Position numbers and translations under genes: made by a program
Assembly: GCF_000264995.1 (NCBI RefSeq)
Contig: NW_006767444.1
Span: 726,412 to 790,411, forward strand
Direction of reading: 5' to 3'
Length of the DNA stretch: 64,000 bases
Origin: Punctularia strigosozonata HHB-11173 SS5
Lineage: Eukaryota > Basidiomycota > Agaricomycetes > Corticiales > Punctulariaceae
Part shown: positions 46,697 to 56,611 of the stretch, piece by piece
How positions within the stretch are numbered: the stretch's first letter is position 1
How the letters are laid out: the number at the start of each line of letters is the position of its first letter
Notes under the pieces: generated by a model
What the model was told of the DNA's origin: nothing
Database searches by the model: none
What the model saw: only the letters and a program-made list of their open reading frames with translations

Positions 46697-49545
46697 ATGG
46701 CCGCCTTCTTCGCAAGGCCAGCGTCCTCGTCGGCCGTGAAAATCACCAGGCCACCCTCCAACGATGGCGAGGACAAGGATGGCTTGAAGCAATTCACTCC
46801 CAAGAAGGGTATACCTGTCTTGCTACTGCATGCTAGCCAAGGCTCACGAGATGTCTCGCATGAACAGAGAACGGGCCGCGACTGTGTCGCAACATCATGA
46901 TATACGGGCACGTATTTAACCATCCTTGTATGCATTTGGCGTGTCTCATGCATGAGATCAGGTCATGCAAGTTCCAGGACAAAGGCTGCAGATACGATCA
47001 CCCAGATATGAGCGGAGCAGCGTCGTCGGTATGTGTACCAACGTCCCGTGGTCTCCTTCTGATGACCGTATCCAGGCGGACGAAGCTGGCACAGTTGATA
47101 CCCCCAAGTAAGTGCGCGTCAATTGTCTTGACCTTGGCGAGTCTGAAACCTTCGATGGATCAGTCAATCCATGGACACCGCTCCTCCACCTCGCCTGTCC
47201 CTTGAAGCCGTCAAAGCGCCGGTTTTCGTGCCCAAGGCCGCTGCGTCGAGTTCTCTTTTGTCCGCGACCTCGGCCGCAACTCAATCGTCCCCATCACCTG
47301 CTACGCCTGCGCAAACACAGGGCGCGGAGGAGTACGCTGCTATCTCTTTCTATCTTTTCAGGTTATTCATATTGCACCATAACAGGGCAGCTCGTGATGA
47401 TAGTCATGCACTAGACGACCCCTTCTCGGCACACTACACTCCGAACCCGTACGCACAGTCGGAGCAGGACCAATTGTCTGAAGACTACTCGTCCATGATG
47501 GAGCACATGCAAGGGTTAACGGTCCGTCTTTTTCTCCGAGCTCCTCCTCCCTCGATACATGTACAGCGATAGAGATTGGCTGATGCTTACTGTGCCCTCT
47601 ATAGATTAACCCGTACGACACCGGCGAACATCACGACCTCATGTCGATGTCCATGGCAGTGCCGATGGACCCTCACTACGATCCAGCTTACCAATCATAT
47701 GCTCGTCAACCCGTACGCACCGCTGTTCATCACGCGATAATCCTTCCTGACGGTCGCGTTGGATTGTCGTATTCGTGTAGCTGGACTATCACCTTTACAC
47801 CGCTCCCATCCCGGATGTCTTCGAGCACAACTACTTCCTTTCCTCGTCAACCCGCGAAGAACTGCAGAAGCGCTCGGAGACTCTCTACGCCCCTCCCTTG
47901 CACTCGCTTAACCTCCCGGACGAGATACAGGGTTACCACTCGCTTGCACCCTTGGAACCCATACCTCCGGCGAACAACCCCGGTACTCCAAATCCGTCAG
48001 GCGATGCTTCCGGGAGACGCCAATGGGGAAGCTGGTTCAGCAGTGTGTACAGGGGAACGAAGGCCAGCGACGGGGCGGTCTACGCGCTTAGGCGGGTGGA
48101 AAGTGCGTCCCTCGACGTGCAACTGTGCATGACGATTCGGATGCTTATCCCAAGCTATGTCATCGTCTTGCAGACTACAGGGTGATGCAGCAAGCCGCCC
48201 TTGGCCCCGTTGACGCTTGGAGCCGCATCCGCAACCCGGGCATAGTATCCGTTCGCGAGGGCTTCACGACAAGATCGTTCAATGATAACTGTATGTCCTC
48301 CGCTCCGACGGGGTTGTGGGAGGGCAGGATTGACACTCACGTCCAGCGCTCGTTGTCGTGTATGATTTCCACCCGAACGCCCAGACTCTCGCAGAACTCC
48401 ATTTGAAACCGCACAACCAGGGCAGTGCGCCGTTTCCGGGAGGGCTCTCGGTCCTTAACACCGCCGGTCGGTCCGCGAATCGAGGCCGTCACGCCGTACA
48501 CAACGGCAGGGACAGAAACAACAAGGATACGCAGGACCAGCAAGAGGACAAGCTGTCGGAAAGAACGCTGTGGACATACATCGTACAAATCGCGAGTGCA
48601 ATCAAGGCGGTACATGATGCTGGATTGGCGGTGCGCATGATTGATCCGAGCAAGATATTAGTGACGGGTAAAAACAGGCGAGTAGTTTCACCGCTACATC
48701 CTGGGCTCCTGGTGCGAACACTGGCTATTTATGTTAGGATCCGTATCTCGTCATGTGGCATTTTGGACGTCCTCACCTACGACCAGCAACTCGACATGAC
48801 GCTCCTGCAGCAAGAGGACCTCCAGATGTTTGGCCGCCTCATCTACTCGCTGTGTTTAGGCACGAGCAACCTCGGCAATTTCGCTAATGTCAGCAAGGTA
48901 TTCGATGGCATAGCGCGACAGTACGGCCAAGATGTCAAGAACCTCTTGTTATACCTTACCAGCAAACCCGGGCCGCACAAGAATATAACGCACTGTTTAG
49001 ACATGATCGGGGGCAAGGCCGTACGGGAGCTGGATGAAGCACAGGGGTGCGTTACTCGCCTTTTTGTTATGACCCGATATATGCTCACAACGGAATTTCG
49101 TTGTAGTGCTGTCGACCGTCTGGAGGCGGAGCTCATGTCCGAGTTAGAGAACGGTCGGCTTGTCCGCCTCCTGTGCAAATTCGGTTTCATCAACGAGCGC
49201 CCCGAGTTCGCGCACGAGCCGCGTTGGAGCGAGACTGGCGATCGATATATCATCAAGCTCTTCCGCGACTACGTCTTCCATCAGGTCGACGAGCAGGGCC
49301 GTGCAGTGGTGAATATGGGGCATGTTTTGACATGCCTAAACAAGCTTGATGCCAGCTCCGAGGAGCGGATTCTGCTGGTTTCTCCTGATGAACAGAGCTG
49401 TCTCGTGGTGACGTTCAAAGATGTCAAATTGTGCATGGAGTCTGCATTTAGGTTCGTGTCGTGTTTATATTTTTTCAGTGAACAAACCAATAAGCAACCG
49501 AATACAGTGAATTGGCAGTACAGTAACTCTGCATGCACCTCCTGA
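46697..49545 (+). CDS. PAN3: Pan3, pseudokinase subunit of the Pan2-Pan3 deadenylase
   Basis: Pan3 recruits the Pan2 nuclease to Pab1 on mRNA poly(A) tails. The ATG at 46,697 gives MAAFFARPASSSAVKITRPP, then a CCCH finger spread over exons (CRNIMIYGH; CKFQDKGCRYDHPDM), the Pab1-recruiting zone (PRLSLEAVKAPVFVPKAA, PAM2-like), and PNPYAQSEQDQLSEDYSSMM. The pseudokinase part includes SSVYRGTKASDGAVYALRRV, VMQQAALGPVDAWSRIRNPG, SLVVVYDFHPNAQTLAELHL and LWTYIVQIASAIKAVHDAGL. The C-terminal knob reads SELENGRLVRLLCKFGFINE and YIIKLFRDYVFHQVDEQGRA. The conserved C-terminus reaches KLCMESAFR at about 49,453. Reading on adds 29 residues unlike the family, up to the TGA at 49,543. The true last exon is either short and missed, or has been lost or replaced at the edge of the transposon island. 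Confidence 0.93.
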
Positions 49546-50642
49546 AAATAGGTAGAACACTGGAAAAAGACTAGAAAATATAAATAAAGACCCTTTGACC
49601 TTTGCCTGGCTGTCCTGCACGGGGACTCAAGTTCAAGAACTAGTTGATCACTGCTATCAGCCTGACGAGAGGAACCAGACATCTGAATATTCCGACTCCC
49701 CCTGTAAGGGGAAGGAGTTGGTTTTTCTGTACTGGACTTGGTCACAGTGACACCCCCTGTGACCCCGCCAAAATGTTACAAAAGCATGATAAAGCGCAAT
49801 GGCTCTGCGGAAATCGGACAGCTGGGCGCTCATATTAATCTGACTGCAGCAGCGTGACAAAGTGAGTGTGAGAATGCTTAGATCATGTATTGGGATCAGT
49901 TGTCAATCTGATCAAGGAGCACACCAAGGTGCCAAAGGTTACATTGTTGCTGATACTGGTCAGTTACGTAATCATTACCTCTACTGCACATTTTCTTCTC
50001 TGCGTAATGACACTTTCCATCTTGGGACTTGGGATGTAGAGCTTTGGGCGCTTGCTTACTATGTAAATTTGACGGTGCATAGTTGGAGCTCTGAACCACG
50101 TGGTGACCTGTGCCTTGTGATCCGTTGTAATCTCCGCCCGAATGACCAATCCGGTGGGACGGGGGAGTTGGAATGAGGCGCTTGCCGCCCCCTTACTCAC
50201 GTCCTGTGACACTTGTCAGTTTACATAATCCATGAAATGTCATAGTCAGTATGTGCAGACATGTGGGCCACCCAACTGGATCCTGATGATTTGTTGCCTT
50301 ACATGCCTATCATCAGTAAACTTCCCTTGATTGGCAACCCATTTGATCATTGTCTTATTATCCACCCATCTCACCTGCCATCACCATCAAGCCCTGCATC
50401 AACACCAGCTGGATGAACTGAGCAAACTCATTTGTAGCTCCTGCTATTGTAGTATCATAGATGGTGGCACAGAAGTGGTTTCCGGCCTCAACCCCTGCAA
50501 CATCTTGCTCTCTGCAGCAACAATGGATGTTGTCATGGCACACCTCCAGCACTCATCTTTTCGTATCCTCCTTGCATTCTCCAGGTGCTCCTTCTACTCT
50601 TTTGGGTTTTCTAGGACCCTGCACATTGCGCGGCAGCCCTCA
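49546..50642. other. Transposon-island flank without a gene
   Basis: Composition shifts here from GC-rich genic DNA to mixed, partly AT-rich DNA. No frame longer than about 120 codons has a recognisable domain. Two similar 20-base stretches (near 49,957 ctggtcagttacgtaatc and near 50,212 cttgtcagtttacataatc) suggest degraded repeats. Confidence 0.45.
49740..49764. repeat. 8-bp perfect inverted repeat
   Basis: GGTCACAG at 49,740-49,747 and CTGTGACC at 49,757-49,764 are perfect complements separated by nine bases. It lies in the island flank beside another small inverted repeat (CTCCCCCT/AGGGGAAGGAG) at about 49,695. It may be a mark of an old element end. Confidence 0.4.
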
Positions 50643-51233
50643 CACTGGGTCTGTGACTGGATTTTTGGTTCTAAAAGTGATGAAAAAATCTTATAAAACT
50701 TTATAACATTTTTAGCCCAAAAGATTCTGTAAAGATCGTAAACTGGCATATGAACTTTTACCTCACAAAAGTATGATCTAATTGTTGAAAAATCCTGTGT
50801 CTCTTTCAAGATTTTTGTAAAAGATTTCCTGCCATAAAAATCTTGAACCAGTTTGTCAACCAAGCAACTATATTGAAAAACTATTGATCTATGTTCTGAA
50901 ATTTCCATATGTAAATGAGCCGCACTAGTTGAATATAAGAACTTTCTGCACATGAGTTTCAAAATTTCTACCCAAGAATCATAAATAAATATACAAATAA
51001 ACATTTTATGGAAACATGGTTTCGAACTTTTAGAGCCAAAAATGCAAATATAAATAATGGAGAAATCATGATAAACTTATAAGATTTTTCTTCTAAACTT
51101 TTAGCTGTAAAAATGGATTAAAAATTATTAATTTGGTTTAAGATTTTCCTCTGTATAAAATCATGAAAAGATTTATAAGATTTATAAGATTTATACATTT
51201 TTTTGGTCTAAAAATGCAGTCACAGACCCAGTG
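50643..51233. mobile_element. AT-rich MITE-like element with terminal inverted repeats
   Basis: The left end reads CACTGGGTCTGTGACTGG and the right end, as its reverse complement, CACTGGGTCTGTGACTGC, giving a 17-base perfect match that continues imperfectly (ATTTTTGG.. against ATTTTTAG..). The 591 bases between are very AT-rich and full of aagatttataa motifs that form further imperfect inverted repeats. There is no transposase, so it is non-autonomous. No clear target-site duplication is visible (left flank AGCCCTCA, right flank AAGGAACA), so the superfamily is not assigned. Confidence 0.75.
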
Positions 51234-51910
51234 AAGGAACAACTGATCTCTCTCTTTATTTTTTTAGGAACTTCAACGCTTGACATGTCACACAAGACCT
51301 CAACACAGAATTCCTCAAGCCTTCCATATAGGCCTACTCCCAACTTACCTCTTAAAGTATTGCTGACGAGCTCACAAGAAGCTTGTCTCATCAAATTCAA
51401 GTCAGGTTTATTAACTGACGGCCAACTGAGCAATCCCCAACTTAGATAGACTGGGACCTCAGGAGTTTTGAAGAAGAAACTGAAGAATCGGTGATATACT
51501 CCTATTGCCTCAAGCATTCCTCTTGCCTCTTCAACACACACACACAAAACTCGTTCGACAACATGCAATCACGTGATTTGCTGATACTTCACAGAGCACA
51601 CCAAAGAATACTAAAGCACCGTCATATTGCTGGGATGCACAATCTCCAAGATGTGAGCCCTGATGCTGTACCTGTATGGCAAGAACATAGAAATTGGGAA
51701 TTTTCTGAATCACACGGTGAACTGTGGCCTCCAGCACAAGATGGCCAAAGGCCCCCTCCAGGCGTTCATAGTGAAATGGCTCACCAGCTACAAGGGTTCT
51801 ATGGTGGTGTGAGAAAGCACAGGTGACTGTATCTATTGGCAGGTGCCTGAGTCGCAGTGAGTACATAGACATTGCAATGTGCTAATTCAATTACTTACTC
51901 TCTTTTCCTA
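51234..51910. other. Unassigned repeat-like DNA
   Basis: No gene or domain is recognised. A frame on the plus strand near 51,637-51,826 and one on the opposite strand are open over about 60-110 codons, but neither matches a family I know. The stretch runs into the polypurine tract of the LTR candidate, so it could be the 3' end of a decayed retroelement. Confidence 0.3.
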
Positions 51911-52170
51911 GAGGGGGGAGGGTGTAATGGTAGCATAGTATTACCGTAGACTACATTAGTCAGCCACCCAAGGTGGCATGATGTAACCAAAGAAATACCA
52001 TGTCCTATTGGACGCAGTCAATACCTATAATAATCAGGGTGCCCGAGGACCATATAGTGCCCTCCTAACATGATTCTGAGCTGTATGGATATAAGCACCC
52101 ACTCAGACACCCATGTACAGTTGTCTTTAGCTCAATATCACTTGGTTCTGTTCTGTTTGGTCTAGGGTTA
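51911..52170 (+). repeat. Candidate 3' LTR (or solo LTR) with polypurine tract
   Basis: A pure-purine tract, GAGGGGGGAGGG (51,911-51,922), is followed at once by TGTAATGGTAGCATAG, the order expected at the 3' LTR of a retrotransposon. Inside lies a TATAAG box (about 52,089) followed by a stretch that could be R/U5. The right border is unclear; a region near 52,160-52,170 reads GGTTACCTTAAC, a poor inverse of the start. No second copy was found in the window. Confidence 0.35.
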
Positions 52171-52982
52171 CCTTAACTGGAGGATGCACTCTGGGCACAT
52201 CTTTTGTCTCCATTTTGTGGAACAACCTACTGGCAACATACGTAGCAACCTATCTGTTCTTTGGCACCCTCTATTCCTGAAACTACCGAGCCTCAACATG
52301 TTGTCACATGCCAATCAACGGCCATCTCTGCCATGTGCCAATCACCGATCAACCCCGGTGAAAAGTGACTCTGTATTACCGAATTGCCTGGAATAGGCTG
52401 ACCCCCTGGCTGAGTAAGCAAACCTAAGCGAGCGTTTGCATGCGTATTCCAGCGAATTGTGCAATGTAGTCCAAGATGCATTGCTCTCGCAGCTTATTTT
52501 CTGAATTAGCCAGAATTCAGCAAGCTGCCGTGCATGCACAAAAGACTTCTGGCTCCGGTCATGGGCTCGCGAAATTGTGTCAAGTCCATGGGATGCGAAT
52601 TCCCATGGCTTGCCAACTACGTTCATCGTCCTGCTGGCACTATGGGCCGCCTTTCCTCGATGGACCTGCCACAAACACGACAACCAAACACCGCCCTCAA
52701 TGATGTACGCACTGACACACACCCCTCTATGACAGCACGCGCACTGACTTATGCTACCCTGAACGACGTACGCTCTCCAGCTTGCTGTCCTCAAGGACCC
52801 ATGTGCACCTGCTTGCTGCAAGCACTGGCTTTTCACCTGTACCCCCCGTGACTAGCCGTCCTCCATGGCTTTCAGATGTGCTGAAGCATCCACTGCAACT
52901 GACTGCTGCCCCCACCGCCGTCTCCTCTGTCGTCCGCCTCCAATAAGTCATTTATTCAGTTCAGTACACACGGTTACTCACC
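52171..52982. other. Unassigned region upstream of the coding island
   Basis: No recognisable gene. The last 60 bases before 52,983 (sttattcagttcagtacac type sequence ending tactcaccATGG) could be the leader of the coding fragment that follows. Confidence 0.25.
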
Positions 52983-53706
52983 ATGGCCTCTACTCTTAAT
53001 CGTGTTCGGCACGACGTTCAAGCTCCAGATTACCCGAACAACAGTGCCAACCTGGGTCAGCACCAGCACCACCAGTCTTTGCACGAGCTGTCCACGAGCA
53101 CCTACAACGACGGCTACCGGCCCTCAACGCACAACATCTTCAACATCTCCGGCCCGCTGACGCACAACCTGCACCTCACCAACTCGGCAACCTCGTCCGG
53201 CGCGCCCTTCTCCAACTTGCACGCCTTCTCCCTCCTGCAGACAATCCACCGCCCGCCTGATCTTGGCTGCGCGTCCTCACTCGGGACACGTCACCACCAC
53301 CACCCCAGCTCGCTGCACGACTTCTCCACCCTGGCGCACTTCAACTCGACCCTGCCCATGCTCAACTCGTCCATGCGCTTCGACCCACACCCACCGCAAC
53401 CGCACAAGCAACAGCCGTCCTCGCTCGTGTCCTCCTCCTCGCACATACCCTCAAGTACTCGCTCAACCAGTTGACCCACTCGCTCATGCCCTTGCCCGTC
53501 ACCTCTAACGGCTCCCAGCCAGGCACCAGCGTCCCCTCAGACTCGGACTTCCACTCTCGCTCTCGGGCGCCCTCCAGCAGCCCCGGCCCAACCCGCATGC
53601 AGTCCACATCCTGCGCCAAGCGCAACTCGATGTCCTCCAGCAGCCCTCTCCCACACCCCCAGCCCGGCCCGATCATCGTCCCCCCCGCTCCTCCTCCTCC
53701 AAGATT
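52983..53706 (+). pseudogene. GC-rich 5' fragment of a protein-coding gene, frameshifted and cut off
   Basis: The ATG at 52,983 has a strong context (ACCATGG) and opens MASTLNRVRHDVQAPDYPNN, with SLHELSTSTYNDGYRPSTHN and SGPLTHNLHLTNSATSSGAP. Third positions are mostly C or G, as in the host genes and unlike the flanks. The first frame stops at about 53,474. Coding-like sequence continues in another frame from about 53,450 (KYSLNQLTHSLMPLPVTSNG, GTSVPSDSDFHSRSRAPSSS, PGPIIVPPAPPPP) and ends abruptly at about 53,706, where AT-rich repeat DNA begins. His/Ser/Pro-rich composition recalls the disordered N-terminus of a regulatory protein. No domain is present. It looks like a captured or broken gene. 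Confidence 0.5.
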
Positions 53707-54904
53707 ATCTATACTACTGTTGGACAGTGTTGTAGTGTAGCACTGAATAAGAGTGTTTTCTATTTGGATATACCCTAAGGCCCGATAATTGGCCCACAAC
53801 AGAAATTCGAAGGGATTCGGGGGAATAAGATGTGCACCCAATACTACCTTCGTATGTGTTTGAATGTGGTGGAATAACAACCCCTCGAAGCACTAGCAAT
53901 ACGACCGTATACCGAGTAATTCAGATGGCAGTGTCAAACAGTGTAAAAACGCACGCATGGCCGAATACCATCGAATAAATTGATGGTACCATCGCGAAAA
54001 ACGCTTTCGTCTGTGCTCTCGCTTAGTCTCGCTTATCTTAGCCAGCCAGTCTCGCAATTCGAGCAGATTCAAGGATATATATCACGTTTTCACCGGGGAT
54101 CAACTCCGCTACTCCATTGTCAGACCTACAGCTCCAACATCAGAGCTGGACTATCACATACTTAGTTCTCCAATGACTCAACATCCCGGTAGTTCTTGAT
54201 ACATCATGGATTCAACTCTGACCTTTAAGCATGTTTTACATATGTTCTTCCTTATTTAGATTTATGTTCCCTTTGGAACTCTTGGATTTCCATCACAAAC
54301 TTTCATGCTCCTTTGATACACGTTGGATACTCATGTAGTTTTGAGCTCTGACAACTCATGGTCCACTGGTATATAAGCTAATGTACTTGTACTGTATTCA
54401 TCCATCCAAATATCGACTAAGACATTTTATTCTGCTCTGACATGGACTCAGAGTGCATAGCAACTCAAGCCCTTAGCTTAGGTCAGGTCCATCTTTCTCG
54501 TACTCTAACTCTGTATCTCAAACCTCTGCTCCAACTATCTCCAACTTAGATCCACTCAGCTCCCTGTTCTGGGTCTGGACGTCACTTCTCCAGCATCAGA
54601 CCTAGGCTTTGACTTGTTCTTGACACATATCCTTCAATGTCTTCATAATCTGGCCTGAAGATGCCTACAAGAGCATGCCTGAGAAGAGGATTGAGGCAGA
54701 GGAGTATATCAGGACATGGGTTAGGTAGAGATATGGGCATTCTAGGTTTGGGAAATGTGGGTGGTGACCGGGTGAGTGTTCCTGGTCAATTTCAGATGTT
54801 TGTAGTGCAGTTGATGAAATTCTTCCCCAGAACTAACCATTCAGGGGCTCCTTGGCTTTTGACTCTACTGTCAAATGTTTAGTCTGGCATCTTCCCCAGA
54901 CCAA
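53707..54904. other. Repeat-like DNA, no gene
   Basis: AT-rich and mixed DNA. Its left part contains short inverted CACTG/CAGTG motifs (near 53,728 and 53,935) that may be worn ends of a small element. A TATATAAG lies at about 54,370. Open frames are short and featureless. Confidence 0.35.
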
Positions 54905-54934
54905 CCCTCCAGCTTGCCTGAACAAGCTGGAGGG
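54905..54934 (+). repeat. Perfect 12-bp hairpin
   Basis: CCCTCCAGCTTG and CAAGCTGGAGGG are perfect complements around a 6-base loop (CCTGAA). It is the first of three tight hairpins within 180 bases. Confidence 0.7.
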
Positions 54935-54939
54935 GTTAA

Positions 54940-54958
54940 CTCCTCTCTCCCAGAGGAG
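54940..54958 (+). repeat. Perfect 7-bp hairpin
   Basis: CTCCTCT pairs with AGAGGAG around CTCCC, five bases after the first hairpin. Confidence 0.6.
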
Positions 54959-55068
54959 GATCTATGTTCTTTGCTCGCTTTGCTGTCTTATTTAATTACC
55001 AAATAAGTGTGTGCTTATTCTAAGTGTGCTATTGTATGATGAAAGGTGCAAAGGAAAGGAACAGGCAA

Positions 55069-55086
55069 GAGCCCCAAAAGGGGCTC
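55069..55086 (+). repeat. Perfect 7-bp hairpin with AAAA loop
   Basis: GAGCCCC pairs with GGGGCTC around AAAA. It is followed by GC-rich sequence to about 55,180. No Helicton-type CTRR end is seen after it. Confidence 0.6.
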
Positions 55087-55483
55087 ACCGGCTCAGGAAC
55101 CTGCGGGTGGCTTGAGCGGCAATGGGCGGGACAGGGACACCACATGGTGCGGCGGGAGGGACATGTCTACCTGCCTGGCCTGGCCTTCGCCTGACTAAGA
55201 GGGTTCCTAAGCCCAATTGCATGAGATAGTTGTGAGGCTCAGTTAGTGTGCTACTCCCTGCTCTTACTTTCCTAATGCTACAGTTCCGAGATATACCACC
55301 TCACTCTCTTCTTCCCCCCTCTTCTCTCTTCTTTTTTAATTTACATGGTCCTACCAATCTATGTTGTCCTACCAATTGTTAACCCTTCGCATACTACCCT
55401 TCACCTTTACCTCATAATGTGCAGCACTGTGGTGCCGTAATCACCTAAGCGATGCGCTTAAAAGGTCATGGCTAGTGGTTAGG
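55087..55483. other. GC-rich then pyrimidine-rich spacer
   Basis: No gene. A pyrimidine-rich run (ctctcttcttcccccctcttctctcttctttttt) lies at about 55,297-55,330. Confidence 0.4.
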
Positions 55484-55937
55484 ATTATGCAAGACACCCT
55501 CGCTCTTTCAACCTTTTCTCTCGTGTCCCTTGCCAAACCCCCTGTCGCTCATTGCTCCCCTCTCCTCTGGCCCAAGCCCACCGCTGGCTTGAATTTTCCT
55601 GCCAATGAAGTCTTTGTGGCCAGCCATCTCCACCACCAGCCTCCAGTAATTCCACACGTTACTGCCATGGATGGCCGAGGCTGGCGTAGCATCCACTACG
55701 ATGGTGAGTGGCGAATTAATATTCAGGTCCTGACTCACTATGTTCGCAGTGTTGGACCCGGAGCGCTACCTTGAACCTCACCGTTTGCTGAGGTCTGTCT
55801 GGCCGTCCTTGGACACCTGCCCGCCTCCTGGCTATCAGCCCCCGCCCCCTGCCGGCGATGAGCGTGCTTACCTGGAGAGGTCATGGTTAAAGCGAGCTCT
55901 GCACTGGCTGCGCCGTCACACATGCCTCCTGCTCTGA
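55484..55937 (+). CDS. Possible two-exon small gene or TE-derived fragment
   Basis: An ATG at 55,484 opens MQDTLALSTFSLVSLAKPPV and runs to GRGWRSIHYD. An ideal intron follows (55,704-55,749: GTGAGT donor, CTGAC branch-like, TTCGCAG acceptor). Exon 2 continues in frame VLDPERYLEPHRLLRSVWPS to the TGA at 55,935, giving 135 residues. I do not recognise it. The opposite strand is also open and reads plausible protein (SNVWNYWRLVVEMAGHKDFI), so strand and reality are uncertain. Confidence 0.3.
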
Positions 55938-56611
55938 ACACTCAAAACTGGGTCGTCACGGTTGTGTTACTTGTAGTCATGCGTGACAATTAGGTCAGCT
56001 ATCTTCAACTGTCTGGGCTTGCTCTGTCACTGAACTGCCTCCTCCTGGATAGACCTCATGTTTGGGCGGGTTGGGAGGGATTTTCGAAGATGTATTGAGT
56101 TTGCAGAGCTGCTGGCGAGCAAGGTTCTCCGCGCGCGCCTCGTACAAGGCAGAGGACAAGCTACGTGTACCGCCATCCGCAAAGGCGCACGCTCCCCCAT
56201 AGACCCTGTTCTCACGTTTCCGCTCGTTCCTCGCTTTACCTCAGAACTCCAATATTTTGTACATTTGTACCGGATTGTTCACTGGAGGCCCCCCCAAATT
56301 AAAAAAAAAAACCCTGGAACAACCCAGCGGGTTTAGGTGAGACACGCCCCAACCCCCCTACCCCACTAAACTACACTAAGTAGACTACATGTACCCCGAG
56401 TGCCCTAGACCACACACACATATCAACCGAGCACAAGGAATGGAGGAAAACCGGGGGGAAGGGCAGGTGCAATACCCCCTGTCCAGCCTGACTGGGCATC
56501 CTTGCCAATACACAACCCGACGGAGTCCACCTACACCTAGACCACAGGCACATGCTAAGGATACCCTAAGCGGTGCAGCAACGGCCTCGATGCTGGGGAA
56601 AATTAGTCAAC
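55938..56611. other. Spacer and probable 5' untranslated part of the LINE
   Basis: The right part (about 56,290 on) is C/A-rich with a run of A at 56,300-56,311 and matches the base use of the LINE ORF1. The LINE 5' border is therefore likely between about 56,290 and 56,570 but cannot be fixed without another copy. Confidence 0.35.

Noticed and set aside
50643-51233. CACTA (En/Spm) or hAT assignment of the MITE
   Set aside because: The CACTG start is suggestive, but neither a 3-bp nor an 8-bp target duplication is visible.
52342-52836. 164-codon minus-strand ORF
   Set aside because: Low-complexity, no motif, and it begins and ends in repeat-like DNA.
55052-55190. Helitron 3' end
   Set aside because: A hairpin is present, but the expected CTRR end and following A/T target are not found.
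55466-55500. tRNA-like A box (TGGCTAGTGGTTAGGAT), possible tRNA or SINE
   Set aside because: It resembles the 5' half of a tRNA-Glu, but there is no B box, no acceptor-stem partner and no poly(A) or T run at the right distance.
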